DNA of 5,581 nucleotides, from NCBI GenBank assembly GCA_027008665.1, contig JALVEA010000025.1, positions 1-5,581 of the forward strand. The letters run 5' to 3'. Source of the DNA: Thiotrichaceae bacterium. Lineage in GTDB: Bacteria > Pseudomonadota > Gammaproteobacteria > Thiotrichales > Thiotrichaceae. Positions 1 to 5,581 of the stretch are shown piece after piece (the first letter of the stretch is position 1; every line of letters starts with the position of its first letter). The position numbers and the translations under genes were made by a program. The notes beneath the pieces were generated by a model. The model was not told the DNA's origin and did not search any database. It was given only the letters and a program-made list of their open reading frames with translations.

Positions 1-1
1 A

Positions 2-658
2 ATAGAGGTGGCAACTGATCCAAGCAAGGCAATTGAAGCATCTACAAAGAAATTAGTAGCAACAGAAGCGAAAGTGGATACGCCAGCGGATATAAAAGCT
101 ACCTCAGTCACAACCTCAAAGGTGAGTACAGAAGCTGTTAAATTAAAAGCGCCTGAAGCGCCTGTCGAAATAAAATCGCCTGTGAAGCCAGAAGTGATAG
201 AGTTAAAAGTACCAGAGGCTCCAAAAGGATATTTACCTAAGCCTATTGAAATACCTCAAAATAAAGAAGCATCAACTAAGAAGCAATCCACACAGCAACA
301 ACCAATGCAAATGATGCTACCTCAGGGAATGAAAATGCCACAAGGAATGCCTCCTCAAATGATGATGCCTCCTCAAGGAATGAAAATGCCACAAGGAATG
401 CCTCCTCAAATGATGATGCCTCCTCAGGGAATGAAAATGCCACAAGGAATACCTCCTCAAATGATGATGCCGCCACAAATGATTAATGGGCAAGGTATAA
501 TGATGGTTCCTGTTTATCCTATGAACATGGGCAGACCTATTTATCCGTATGGTTATCAAATGCCATTTCCTAATGCGATGCCTCAAAGAAATTTTCAGCA
601 GAGACCAATCGTAAAACCTAATTCGCAACAAGCACCTGCGGAGAAAGCAGAGAAATAA
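2..658 (+). CDS. Low-complexity Lys/Pro- and Met/Gln/Pro-rich protein, 5' partial
   Basis: Function not recognised. The reading frame is open to the left edge (codons for I, E, V precede the GTG at position 8), and that GTG has no properly spaced ribosome binding site, so the true start probably lies upstream. Residues below are counted from that GTG. Residues 1-95 are rich in Lys, Ala, Glu, Val and Pro, with a repeated L-K-x-P-E-A-P motif near 46-52 and 66-72. Residues 105-155 are three copies of a 17-residue unit, PQGMKMPQGMPPQMMMP. Residues 156-216 are rich in Pro, Tyr, Met and Gln and end in Lys/Glu/Ala. There are 27 Met between about 100 and 191, and no Cys or His in the visible part. 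The protein is almost certainly disordered over most of its length. Its stop is one base before the ParA-like gene, which suggests translational coupling and a working partnership, as with disordered McdB-type adaptors. Alternatives are the tail of a phasin-like granule protein or a Met-rich metal-binding protein; none is demonstrated. Confidence 0.8.
   Translation: MEVATDPSKAIEASTKKLVATEAKVDTPADIKATSVTTSKVSTEAVKLKAPEAPVEIKSPVKPEVIELKVPEAPKGYLPKPIEIPQNKEASTKKQSTQQQPMQMMLPQGMKMPQGMPPQMMMPPQGMKMPQGMPPQMMMPPQGMKMPQGIPPQMMMPPQMINGQGIMMVPVYPMNMGRPIYPYGYQMPFPNAMPQRNFQQRPIVKPNSQQAPAEKAEK
320..472 (+). repeat. Three in-frame 51-bp tandem repeats
   Basis: Three head-to-tail 51-bp units occupy 320-370, 371-421 and 422-472, each encoding 17 residues of the Met/Gln/Pro-rich segment. 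By eye, units 1 and 2 differ at one base (CAG/CAA), and unit 3 differs from unit 1 at two bases (ATG to ATA, changing Met to Ile, and CCT to CCG). Near identity including silent positions points to recent duplication by slippage or recombination, so copy number may vary between strains. Each unit also contains a degenerate internal duplication (PQGM, PQGM, PPQM). Confidence 0.95.
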
Positions 659-659
659 A

Positions 660-1277
660 ATGATATCAGTCATTGGAAACCTGAAAGGTGGTACAGGAAA
701 AAGTACCGTTGCTTTTAATTTATCTTTATGGGTCGCAACTAATCGTAATGTGCATGTTGTTGTTTATGATTTTGACCCTCAGGCTACTTTGACTGATGCG
801 CTAGAAATTAGAACGGAAGATGGCTATCAACCAAGTATTACACCAAAGAATCAGGTGGCTGATTTGGTGCAAGAAGGTGAAAATACAGAGGTTTTTGTTG
901 ATATTGGAATGTCCGATATGGATGCAATGAAAATTGCAATTCAAAAGGCAGATAGAGTGATTATACCGATTGCTCCTAGCCAAGCGGATGTCTGGTCAAC
1001 GCAACGATTTATTAATATGATTATTGAAATTCGTGGCTCAAATGTGCCAGATGTGATCGGTTTTATGAATCGCTCCGATACGCATGTAGCTGTTCGAGAA
1101 ACAGATGAAGCATTTACTGCTTTATCAACATTAAAAGTGATTAAGATGCTGGATGAAAGGCTTTATCAAAGAACAGCCTATCGTCGTTCATTCAGCGAAG
1201 GGTTGGCTGTATTTGAAATGAATGCAAAATCAAAGGCAGCCTTAGAAGTAGAGGCTTTGGGGAAAGTGCTCTACTGA
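660..1277 (+). CDS. ParA/MinD-family (deviant Walker A) positioning ATPase, short orphan type
   Basis: A 205-residue ATPase of the ParA/MinD superfamily, whose members dimerise on ATP and bind nucleoid DNA or membrane to space cargo in the cell. The deviant Walker A is at residues 9-16 (KGGTGKST), with signature lysine K9 and P-loop lysine K14. Walker A' is DFDPQ at 37-41, and the Walker B-like strand is VFVDIG, with D81. The C-terminal part (about 170-199) keeps the family pattern of an Arg/Tyr-rich helix, a Gly before a hydrophobic-Glu stretch, and KAALEVEAL. The N-terminal helix-turn-helix of plasmid ParA is absent and no ParB gene follows, so this looks like an orphan ParA for protein cargo (compare McdA, ParC, PpfA) rather than for plasmid partition. 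The MinD-type amphipathic C-terminal helix is not evident. The start lies one base after the upstream stop with only a weak purine-rich site, which fits translational coupling. The cargo is unknown. Confidence 0.93.
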   Translation: MISVIGNLKGGTGKSTVAFNLSLWVATNRNVHVVVYDFDPQATLTDALEIRTEDGYQPSITPKNQVADLVQEGENTEVFVDIGMSDMDAMKIAIQKADRVIIPIAPSQADVWSTQRFINMIIEIRGSNVPDVIGFMNRSDTHVAVRETDEAFTALSTLKVIKMLDERLYQRTAYRRSFSEGLAVFEMNAKSKAALEVEALGKVLY

Positions 1278-1327
1278 TTTTTTGTGTAAATAGTGCACAA
1301 ACATAAAGACTAGTTGAGGAAAGTGTT

Positions 1328-1888
1328 ATGTATATAGTACGCTGGTTAGGAAAACATCCCATTATAGGAATATGGGCATTGACTATCGTTGCTTTACTGT
1401 TGAGTATGGGGGGAGGGAAGAAAGATGAAACAGATATTGCTTCCAATGAGCAAGCTAAAAAAGTGTCTGAGAGTACTGAAAACCACTCTACTGGAGTAGC
1501 TGGTTCAGTTGTCGCTCAAGGCAATGATAATGTGCAACAAGAAGAGAGTAACGGATCGATTGCTGGCTTAAATGAGCAATCAAGTGATGATTTATTATTA
1601 ATGGCAAGAGAAGCATACTGGAATAATGGGCTGGATGAAGCCGTTTCTATTTATCAACAATTAATTGCGCGCGAGCCTCATGTAGTTGCGTATAAAGGTG
1701 AATTAGGCAATGTTTATTGGAAACAAGGTTTCCCTGAAAAATCAGCCACTCTTTATGCAGAAATTGCGATTCCTATGATTGAAAATGGAAAGGCTGATCG
1801 TGTCGAAAATATGGTCGGATTTATTGAACAATTTCATCCAGATAAAGCGGCTGAAATAAGAAATCGCTTGCAGGGCTTAAGCAAGTAG
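1328..1888 (+). CDS. Membrane-anchored TPR protein
   Basis: A 186-residue protein with one N-terminal transmembrane segment (about residues 11-27) after a short positive stretch (R5, K9). By the positive-inside rule, the remainder probably lies in the periplasm. Residues 30-85 form a polar, Ser/Asn/Gln/Glu-rich linker without structure. Residues 87-155 resemble two tetratricopeptide repeats: the first has the A-x-x-A/Y-W-x-x-G-x-x-x-x-A-x-x-x-Y spacing and ends in a Pro (P117), and the second runs G-x-x-Y-x-x-Q-G, then A-x-x-x-Y-A. Such repeats usually bind proteins. The C-terminal 30 residues are probably helical. GAGGAAA at 1316-1322 is a good ribosome binding site five bases before the ATG. 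The gene sits 50 bp after the ParA-like gene and 22 bp before the next, so it is probably in the same operon. The partner is unknown; no enzymatic motif is visible. Confidence 0.85.
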   Translation: MYIVRWLGKHPIIGIWALTIVALLLSMGGGKKDETDIASNEQAKKVSESTENHSTGVAGSVVAQGNDNVQQEESNGSIAGLNEQSSDDLLLMAREAYWNNGLDEAVSIYQQLIAREPHVVAYKGELGNVYWKQGFPEKSATLYAEIAIPMIENGKADRVENMVGFIEQFHPDKAAEIRNRLQGLSK

Positions 1889-1910
1889 TTTCACACTTGG
1901 GAGATGTAAC

Positions 1911-2552
1911 ATGCCTCAAAGTAATGATTTAAATCAAGAATACCTGAAAGAGATTGAGCTTGAATTACGAAATTTCGAGCAAAAATCGGAGGGTAGCGAT
2001 AAAACAATGCGTCTTATTGTTTATCCTGCAATACTTGCATTTATTATTTTAGCAAGTTATGGTTTTTACTTAATTCAATCGTTAGCCTCGGATGTTAGTC
2101 ATATGGCAAGAACAATGGAGGGTATGGCTAATTCAGTTGATAGAAATATGAACTCAATTGCAACGACTATGAAAGGCATGAATGGTGATGTTAGTCTATT
2201 GACAGGAACGATTAAAGGTATGTCAGGTGATATCGGTGATATGAGTGTCAATACAAAAACGATGGTAGATAGTATTGGTAATATGAAAAATGCAACCTAT
2301 GATATGGCAGCTTCAACCAATAATATGCAACGTGATATGTGGAGTTTAAATCAGAATATTTCGACTCCTTTAAGCGTTATGAATAAGTTTCTCCCGTGGA
2401 AAAATAATAGCAATGGGCCTTTTCCAGGGTCGGTAGCACCATTGCCTCCATCTTATTACCCTGTACAACCGCTACCAGCATTGAAACCGTCGCTTATTTT
2501 GAGTCCTCAACAATTACCTGTTTTACCTGCGGTGATTGGTAAAGGTTCTTAA
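1911..2552 (+). CDS. Single-pass membrane protein with Met-rich heptad coiled coil and Pro-rich tail
   Basis: A 213-residue protein that I cannot assign to a named family. Residues 1-32 are a charged, helix-prone N-terminus. Residues 35-56 form a transmembrane segment flanked by K31 and R34, suggesting a cytoplasmic N-terminus and a periplasmic remainder. Residues 62-146 form a highly regular heptad repeat: positions 69, 76, 83, 90 and onward every seven residues to 146 are Met, Val, Ile or Leu without exception (seven of the twelve are Met), and the +4 positions are Ala, Met, Val, Ile or Thr. This predicts a long coiled coil with an unusually flexible, Met-lined core. Residues 169-208 are rich in Pro, Tyr and Leu and probably extended. 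The many S/T/N/D/G residues outside the core resemble chemoreceptor or tail-fibre-like helices, but no chemoreceptor signalling tip is present. GGGAG at 1899-1903 is a good ribosome binding site, seven bases before the ATG. A scaffold or structural role is inferred. Confidence 0.84.
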   Translation: MPQSNDLNQEYLKEIELELRNFEQKSEGSDKTMRLIVYPAILAFIILASYGFYLIQSLASDVSHMARTMEGMANSVDRNMNSIATTMKGMNGDVSLLTGTIKGMSGDIGDMSVNTKTMVDSIGNMKNATYDMAASTNNMQRDMWSLNQNISTPLSVMNKFLPWKNNSNGPFPGSVAPLPPSYYPVQPLPALKPSLILSPQQLPVLPAVIGKGS

Positions 2553-2681
2553 AAATCAGAGATATTGCAAAGTATTAATAGTAAAAAGTTAATTATCATC
2601 TGTAGTATGGCATCTTCCCCCAATGTCTTACTTTTTCCTGCAAACAAATATCTAATAATATGATTTAGAGGTGATTTTATA

Positions 2682-4109
2682 ATGACGCCTGACAAGAAAA
2701 TGACACAACGCCTAGATCGTTTACAAAAACATCTAGAGCGTGAAAACCCCGTACTGGTATCGGTCGTTGATCGTTATCGTGCTTTGGATCAAGTGGCGCA
2801 AAAAATTGGCTTACTAAAACGCAGTGAATCTTATGCAACACAGATTTCTTGGTGGCCATTAATTTCAGTTTTAGGGACATTCTCAGCTGGAAAATCTAGT
2901 TTTATCAATTCCTATGTTGGTTTAGATCTTCAAGATACAGGCAATCAGGCAGTTGATGATCGTTTTACGGTTGTCTCTTATAGCACTGATTCAGAAATAC
3001 GCACACTGCCAGGATTGGCATTAGATAGCGACCCTCGTTTCCCATTTTATAAAATTAGTAAAGATATAGAAGAGGTTAGCGAAGGAGAAGGTGCTAAGAT
3101 AGATAACTATCTGCAAATGAAGGCAACGCCGAGTGAGAAAGTACGGGGTAAAATTCTTATAGACTCACCGGGGTTTGATGCCGATGAACAGCGAAAATCA
3201 ACGTTAAGAATTACTGATCATATTATTGATTTATCTGATTTAGTTTTGGTTCTTTTCGATGCACGTCATCCAGAACCAGGTGCAATGCAAGATACGTTGG
3301 AGCATTTAGTACGAGGCGCTCAACGACGCAATGACAGCGGTAAGTTTTTGTTTATTCTCAATCAAATTGACACTTCAGCAAGAGATGATAATTTGGAGCA
3401 AATTGTTTCTTCTTGGCAAAAAGCATTGATTCAGACGGGGCTTGTTTCAGGGCGTTTTTATGTGATGTTCAATGAAGATCTAGCCGTTCCTGTCGAAGAT
3501 AAAAGTGTTTGGGAGCGTTATGTTGCAAAGCGAGAGTCAGATTATGAAAAAATAAATAAGCGTATGGATGGGGTGAGTACAGATCGTATTTATCGCATTA
3601 TTGGTGGGATGGAATCACTGGTTAATCAACTTGAACAACAAGCAATACCACAAATCACACAGGCAAAACAATTATGGCGTAGGCGTGTGGTATGGATTGA
3701 TGTGGTGATTGCAACACTGCTATTTGGCACGTCCTCCTATGCTACTTATGCATTAGGTATGTGGGATTTTACTGCCTTGCCATCACCGACAGTTTTATTA
3801 TCAGCGGCAGCGGCCTTTATCGTTGTGTTTCTTGTATTGCACTTTTTTATTCGAGACAAGGTCGCCGAAGGTATTGCCGAGACACTCAGCGTGGATGAGT
3901 CCTACGGAAATGTTCGGCAGGCATTTTTGAAAAATACAAGCTTCTTTCGCAGTGTGTTCTTTGATAAACCAGCAGGTTGGGGAAGAGGAGCTGTAAAAAA
4001 GCTAGATATTATTCGTCATGATATTGAGTCGTTTGTACAGGAATTAAATGACCGCTTTACCCGTCCTGCGGGAAAGGAGCTTGAGAGTGAAAATCAGAAA
4101 GACAATTAA
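2682..4109 (+). CDS. Dynamin-superfamily GTPase with C-terminal transmembrane hairpin
   Basis: A 475-residue membrane-associated GTPase of the dynamin superfamily; known members remodel or tether membranes through GTP-driven assembly. G1 is GTFSAGKSS (residues 65-73). The G2 threonine is probably T96 in DDRFTVV. G3 is DSPG (161-164) and G4 is NQID (227-230), in place of the common N/T-K-x-D. The G1-to-G2 stretch resembles eukaryotic EHD proteins (G-Q-Y-S-T-G-K-T, later T-T-D-R-F), a likeness recalled from the family rather than computed. Residues 1-55 are helical and charged, as is the region around 275-335. Two hydrophobic segments (about 338-358 and 369-390) form a hairpin, followed by an amphipathic C-terminal helical region, a layout like mitofusins or BDLP-type proteins. 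AGAGGTGA at 2667-2674, seven bases upstream, supports this ATG over the Met at residue 7. It lies 129 bp after the coiled-coil gene and may have its own promoter. Its link to the upstream genes rests on proximity only. Confidence 0.92.
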   Translation: MTPDKKMTQRLDRLQKHLERENPVLVSVVDRYRALDQVAQKIGLLKRSESYATQISWWPLISVLGTFSAGKSSFINSYVGLDLQDTGNQAVDDRFTVVSYSTDSEIRTLPGLALDSDPRFPFYKISKDIEEVSEGEGAKIDNYLQMKATPSEKVRGKILIDSPGFDADEQRKSTLRITDHIIDLSDLVLVLFDARHPEPGAMQDTLEHLVRGAQRRNDSGKFLFILNQIDTSARDDNLEQIVSSWQKALIQTGLVSGRFYVMFNEDLAVPVEDKSVWERYVAKRESDYEKINKRMDGVSTDRIYRIIGGMESLVNQLEQQAIPQITQAKQLWRRRVVWIDVVIATLLFGTSSYATYALGMWDFTALPSPTVLLSAAAAFIVVFLVLHFFIRDKVAEGIAETLSVDESYGNVRQAFLKNTSFFRSVFFDKPAGWGRGAVKKLDIIRHDIESFVQELNDRFTRPAGKELESENQKDN

Positions 4110-4131
4110 TGAATATAATTAGAGAAAAATT

Positions 4132-5427
4132 GTGAACAACGTTGCGAGTAAGTCAGAAGAGTTATTTTTAAAAGCACAAAAAAGCATTCCAGGAGGGGTT
4201 AATTCCCCAGTACGAGCCTTTAAAAGCGTGGGTGGAACACCTTTGTTTATAGAGCGAGCTGAAGGTGCTTATTTGTATGATGTGGAGGGTAAGCGATATA
4301 TTGATTATGTTGGTTCTTGGGGACCGATGATAGCAGGTCATGCTAATCCTGAAATTATTGAAGCGGTACAACAAGCAGTATCAAAAGGTCTAAGCTACGG
4401 TGCGCCGACTGAAATTGAAATTATTATGGCAGAGCGGATTAAAGAGCTAATGCCATCGATTGAAATGGTACGCATGGTTAGCTCAGGCACAGAAGCTACG
4501 ATGTCTGCTATTCGTTTGGCGCGTGGTTTTACTGGGCGAGACAATATTGTTAAATTTGAAGGAGGCTATCATGGTCATGGTGACTCCTTACTGGTTAAAG
4601 CAGGTTCAGGTGCTTTAACATTGGGTGAGCCAAACTCCCCAGGTGTACCTGCTGCCTTGGCACAACATACGCTCACTCTTGATTATAATAATATTGACCA
4701 AGTTGATGCACTGTTTGAACAAATGGGGGATAAAATTGCTTGTATTATCGTCGAGCCTATTGCAGGTAATATGAACTGTATTCCACCTGTTACTGGTTTT
4801 TTGGATAAATTACGGCAAGTTTGTGATCAATATGGTGCAGTATTAATTTTTGATGAAGTCATGACAGGTTTTCGTGTTGCATTAGGTGGAGCGCAATCCG
4901 TTTACAATATCACCCCTGATTTAACCACTTTAGGCAAGATCATTGGCGGTGGTATGCCTGTTGGTGCTTTTGGTGGGCGTAAAGATATTATGCAAGCCTT
5001 ATCTCCCGTTGGCCCCGTTTATCAAGCAGGGACTTTATCAGGTAACCCTATTGCAATGACAGCAGGTCTAAAAACACTAGAAATAATTTCCAGAGACGGC
5101 TTTTATCAGGATTTGAATAAAAAGACCACAGACTTTGTAGCGGATATGCTAGCAGTAGCAAAGAAAAATAATATTTCATTAACAAGCAATCAAGTCGGCG
5201 CAATGTTTGGTCTCTTCTTTACCGATATTGAAGGGGTAAAAAGCTTTGATGAAGTGATGCAATGTAATGCTGAGCAATTCAATAGGTTCTTTCACGGGAT
5301 GTTAGAGGCGGGTATTAATTTTGCTCCTTCTGCTTATGAAGCGGGTTTTGTTTCTAGCGCTCACACACCTGAAGATCTACAACAAACCGTTGCGGTAGCA
5401 GAAAAAGTGTTTTCATCCTTGAATTAG
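4132..5427 (+). CDS. hemL: Glutamate-1-semialdehyde 2,1-aminomutase (PLP-dependent)
   Basis: Converts glutamate-1-semialdehyde to 5-aminolevulinate in the cytoplasm, the last step of the C5 route to haem, sirohaem and other tetrapyrroles. The 431-residue product matches the family end to end (E. coli HemL is 426). Visible marks are IPGGVNSPVRAF near the N-terminus, SGTEAT (118-123) for the PLP phosphate, the YHGHGDSLLVKAGSGALTLG region (146-165), DEVMTGFR (241-248) with the pyridine-binding Asp, and catalytic K269 in LGKIIGGGMPVGAFGG. No key residue is missing. The start is GTG, since no in-frame ATG lies near the conserved N-terminus; AGAG at 4121-4124 is a weak ribosome binding site seven bases upstream. 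The gene begins 22 bp after the GTPase gene and may be co-transcribed with it, though a working link is not expected. No clear terminator follows before the CIRCE element. Confidence 0.98.
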   Translation: MNNVASKSEELFLKAQKSIPGGVNSPVRAFKSVGGTPLFIERAEGAYLYDVEGKRYIDYVGSWGPMIAGHANPEIIEAVQQAVSKGLSYGAPTEIEIIMAERIKELMPSIEMVRMVSSGTEATMSAIRLARGFTGRDNIVKFEGGYHGHGDSLLVKAGSGALTLGEPNSPGVPAALAQHTLTLDYNNIDQVDALFEQMGDKIACIIVEPIAGNMNCIPPVTGFLDKLRQVCDQYGAVLIFDEVMTGFRVALGGAQSVYNITPDLTTLGKIIGGGMPVGAFGGRKDIMQALSPVGPVYQAGTLSGNPIAMTAGLKTLEIISRDGFYQDLNKKTTDFVADMLAVAKKNNISLTSNQVGAMFGLFFTDIEGVKSFDEVMQCNAEQFNRFFHGMLEAGINFAPSAYEAGFVSSAHTPEDLQQTVAVAEKVFSSLN

Positions 5428-5470
5428 ATACACTTTTTGAATAACTATCATCAAGGAACTAAATCTTCTA

Positions 5471-5497
5471 TTAGCACTCTCAGCCTTAGAGTGCTAA
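5471..5497 (+). promoter_or_regulatory. CIRCE operator (HrcA binding site), perfect 9-9-9 form
   Basis: TTAGCACTC (5471-5479), a 9-base spacer, and GAGTGCTAA (5489-5497) match the CIRCE consensus TTAGCACTC-N9-GAGTGCTAA at every position of both arms. CIRCE is the operator of HrcA, the repressor of class I heat-shock genes in many bacteria, released when GroEL becomes limiting. It lies 34 bp before the start of the downstream gene on the same strand and 44 bp after hemL, so it should control the downstream gene. If transcribed, the palindrome could also fold in the RNA. Confidence 0.94.
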
Positions 5498-5500
5498 TAT
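5471..5500 (+). promoter_or_regulatory. Putative extended -10 sigma-70 promoter overlapping CIRCE
   Basis: TTAGCA at 5471-5476 (four of six to TTGACA) is followed 18 bases later by TAATAT at 5495-5500 (four of six to TATAAT), preceded by TG at 5492-5493, the extended -10 motif. Transcription would start near 5507, leaving a leader of about 24 bases. HrcA on CIRCE would then sit across the promoter and block polymerase. A competing reading is TTGAAT at 5437-5442 with TAAATC at 5460-5465 (17-base spacer), which would put the start at the edge of CIRCE. Both are weak matches in AT-rich DNA. Confidence 0.35.
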
Positions 5501-5530
5501 GCACTAAGACATTTAAGGAAGAGTTTAACT

Positions 5531-5581
5531 ATGAGTAGTACATATACTATACACAATCAGCTAATACCCGTAACCGCAGGC
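5531..5581 (+). CDS. Start of an unidentified CIRCE-controlled gene, 3' partial
   Basis: Only the first 17 codons are in the window: MSSTYTIHNQLIPVTAG. The ATG follows AAGGAAGAG (5515-5523) with seven bases between, a strong ribosome binding site, and the frame is open to the edge. The CIRCE operator 34 bp upstream implies repression by HrcA and induction by heat or protein-folding stress. The visible N-terminus does not match GroES (expected M-x-I-R-P-L-x-D-R), DnaK, GrpE, HtpG or ClpB as I know them, and it shows no signal peptide. The product cannot be named from so little sequence. Confidence 0.72.
   Translation, partial: MSSTYTIHNQLIPVTAG

Noticed and set aside
8..10. GTG as the start of the first gene
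   Set aside because: The frame is open upstream to the edge and AGAGG directly abuts the GTG, too close for a ribosome binding site; the gene is more likely truncated by the window.
320..472. CRISPR-like array
   Set aside because: The units are directly adjacent with no spacers and stay in frame inside a coding region.
276..673. Two minus-strand reading frames with repetitive Ser/Phe/Glu and His/Arg/Leu content
   Set aside because: They are antisense shadows of the Met/Gln/Pro repeat; their repetitiveness comes from the 51-bp units and they lack ribosome binding sites.
690..707. Inverted repeat GGTAC...GTACC
   Set aside because: It lies within the codons for the Walker A motif, where sequence is fixed by the protein; five-base arms are expected by chance.
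660..1277. Plasmid partition locus
   Set aside because: No ParB, no iterons and no HTH on the ATPase, and hemL nearby points to the chromosome.
1281..1301. Inverted repeat TTTGTG-N9-CACAAA between the ParA-like and TPR genes
   Set aside because: The arms are six bases and AT-rich, with no T run after; too weak to call a terminator or operator.
2574..2593. ATTAA...TTAAT hairpin after the coiled-coil gene
   Set aside because: Five A/T pairs with no GC stem and no T tract do not make a terminator.
2628..2656. Promoter TTACTT-N17-TCTAAT before the dynamin-like gene
   Set aside because: The -35 matches only two of six bases and the -10 lacks the key A at position 2; in AT-rich DNA this is near chance level.
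4168..4374. Minus-strand reading frame inside the start of hemL
   Set aside because: It is antisense to strongly conserved hemL codons, and has no recognisable product.
5428..5497. The CIRCE palindrome as the hemL terminator
   Set aside because: The stem could fold, but no T run follows it and the match to the HrcA operator is perfect, so regulation is the better explanation.

Overview
The window reads as chromosomal DNA from an AT-rich, non-enteric gammaproteobacterium. The evidence is a glutamate-1-semialdehyde aminotransferase (hemL) very close in sequence to the gammaproteobacterial form, Shine-Dalgarno sites before most genes, and a perfect CIRCE operator, which implies an HrcA repressor that enteric bacteria lack. 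The exact genus cannot be read from the sequence. All genes are on the + strand and there is almost no non-coding space.

Positions 2-2552 hold four tightly packed genes. The first is a 5'-truncated, low-complexity protein rich in Lys/Pro and then Met/Gln/Pro, with three near-identical 51-bp tandem repeats. It is followed, one base after its stop, by a small ParA/MinD-family ATPase with no DNA-binding N-terminal domain. Next come a membrane-anchored TPR protein and a membrane-anchored protein with an unusually regular Met-rich heptad coiled coil and a proline-rich tail. After a 129-bp gap, positions 2682-4109 encode a dynamin-superfamily GTPase with an EHD-like nucleotide-binding signature and a C-terminal transmembrane hairpin.

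hemL (4132-5427), a housekeeping gene for tetrapyrrole synthesis, follows 22 bp later. The last ~100 bp carry a perfect CIRCE operator, apparently lying inside an extended -10 promoter, and the first 17 codons of a gene I do not recognise; its start is not that of groES or dnaK.

My reading of the left part is a candidate intracellular positioning and membrane-organising module. A ParA-type ATPase has a disordered partner-like protein, as in McdA/McdB-type cargo positioning. Two inner-membrane proteins probably face the periplasm, and a dynamin-like GTPase lies next door. No cargo gene is visible, so the function is inference. The joint occurrence of these five genes is the part most worth checking for an undescribed system.
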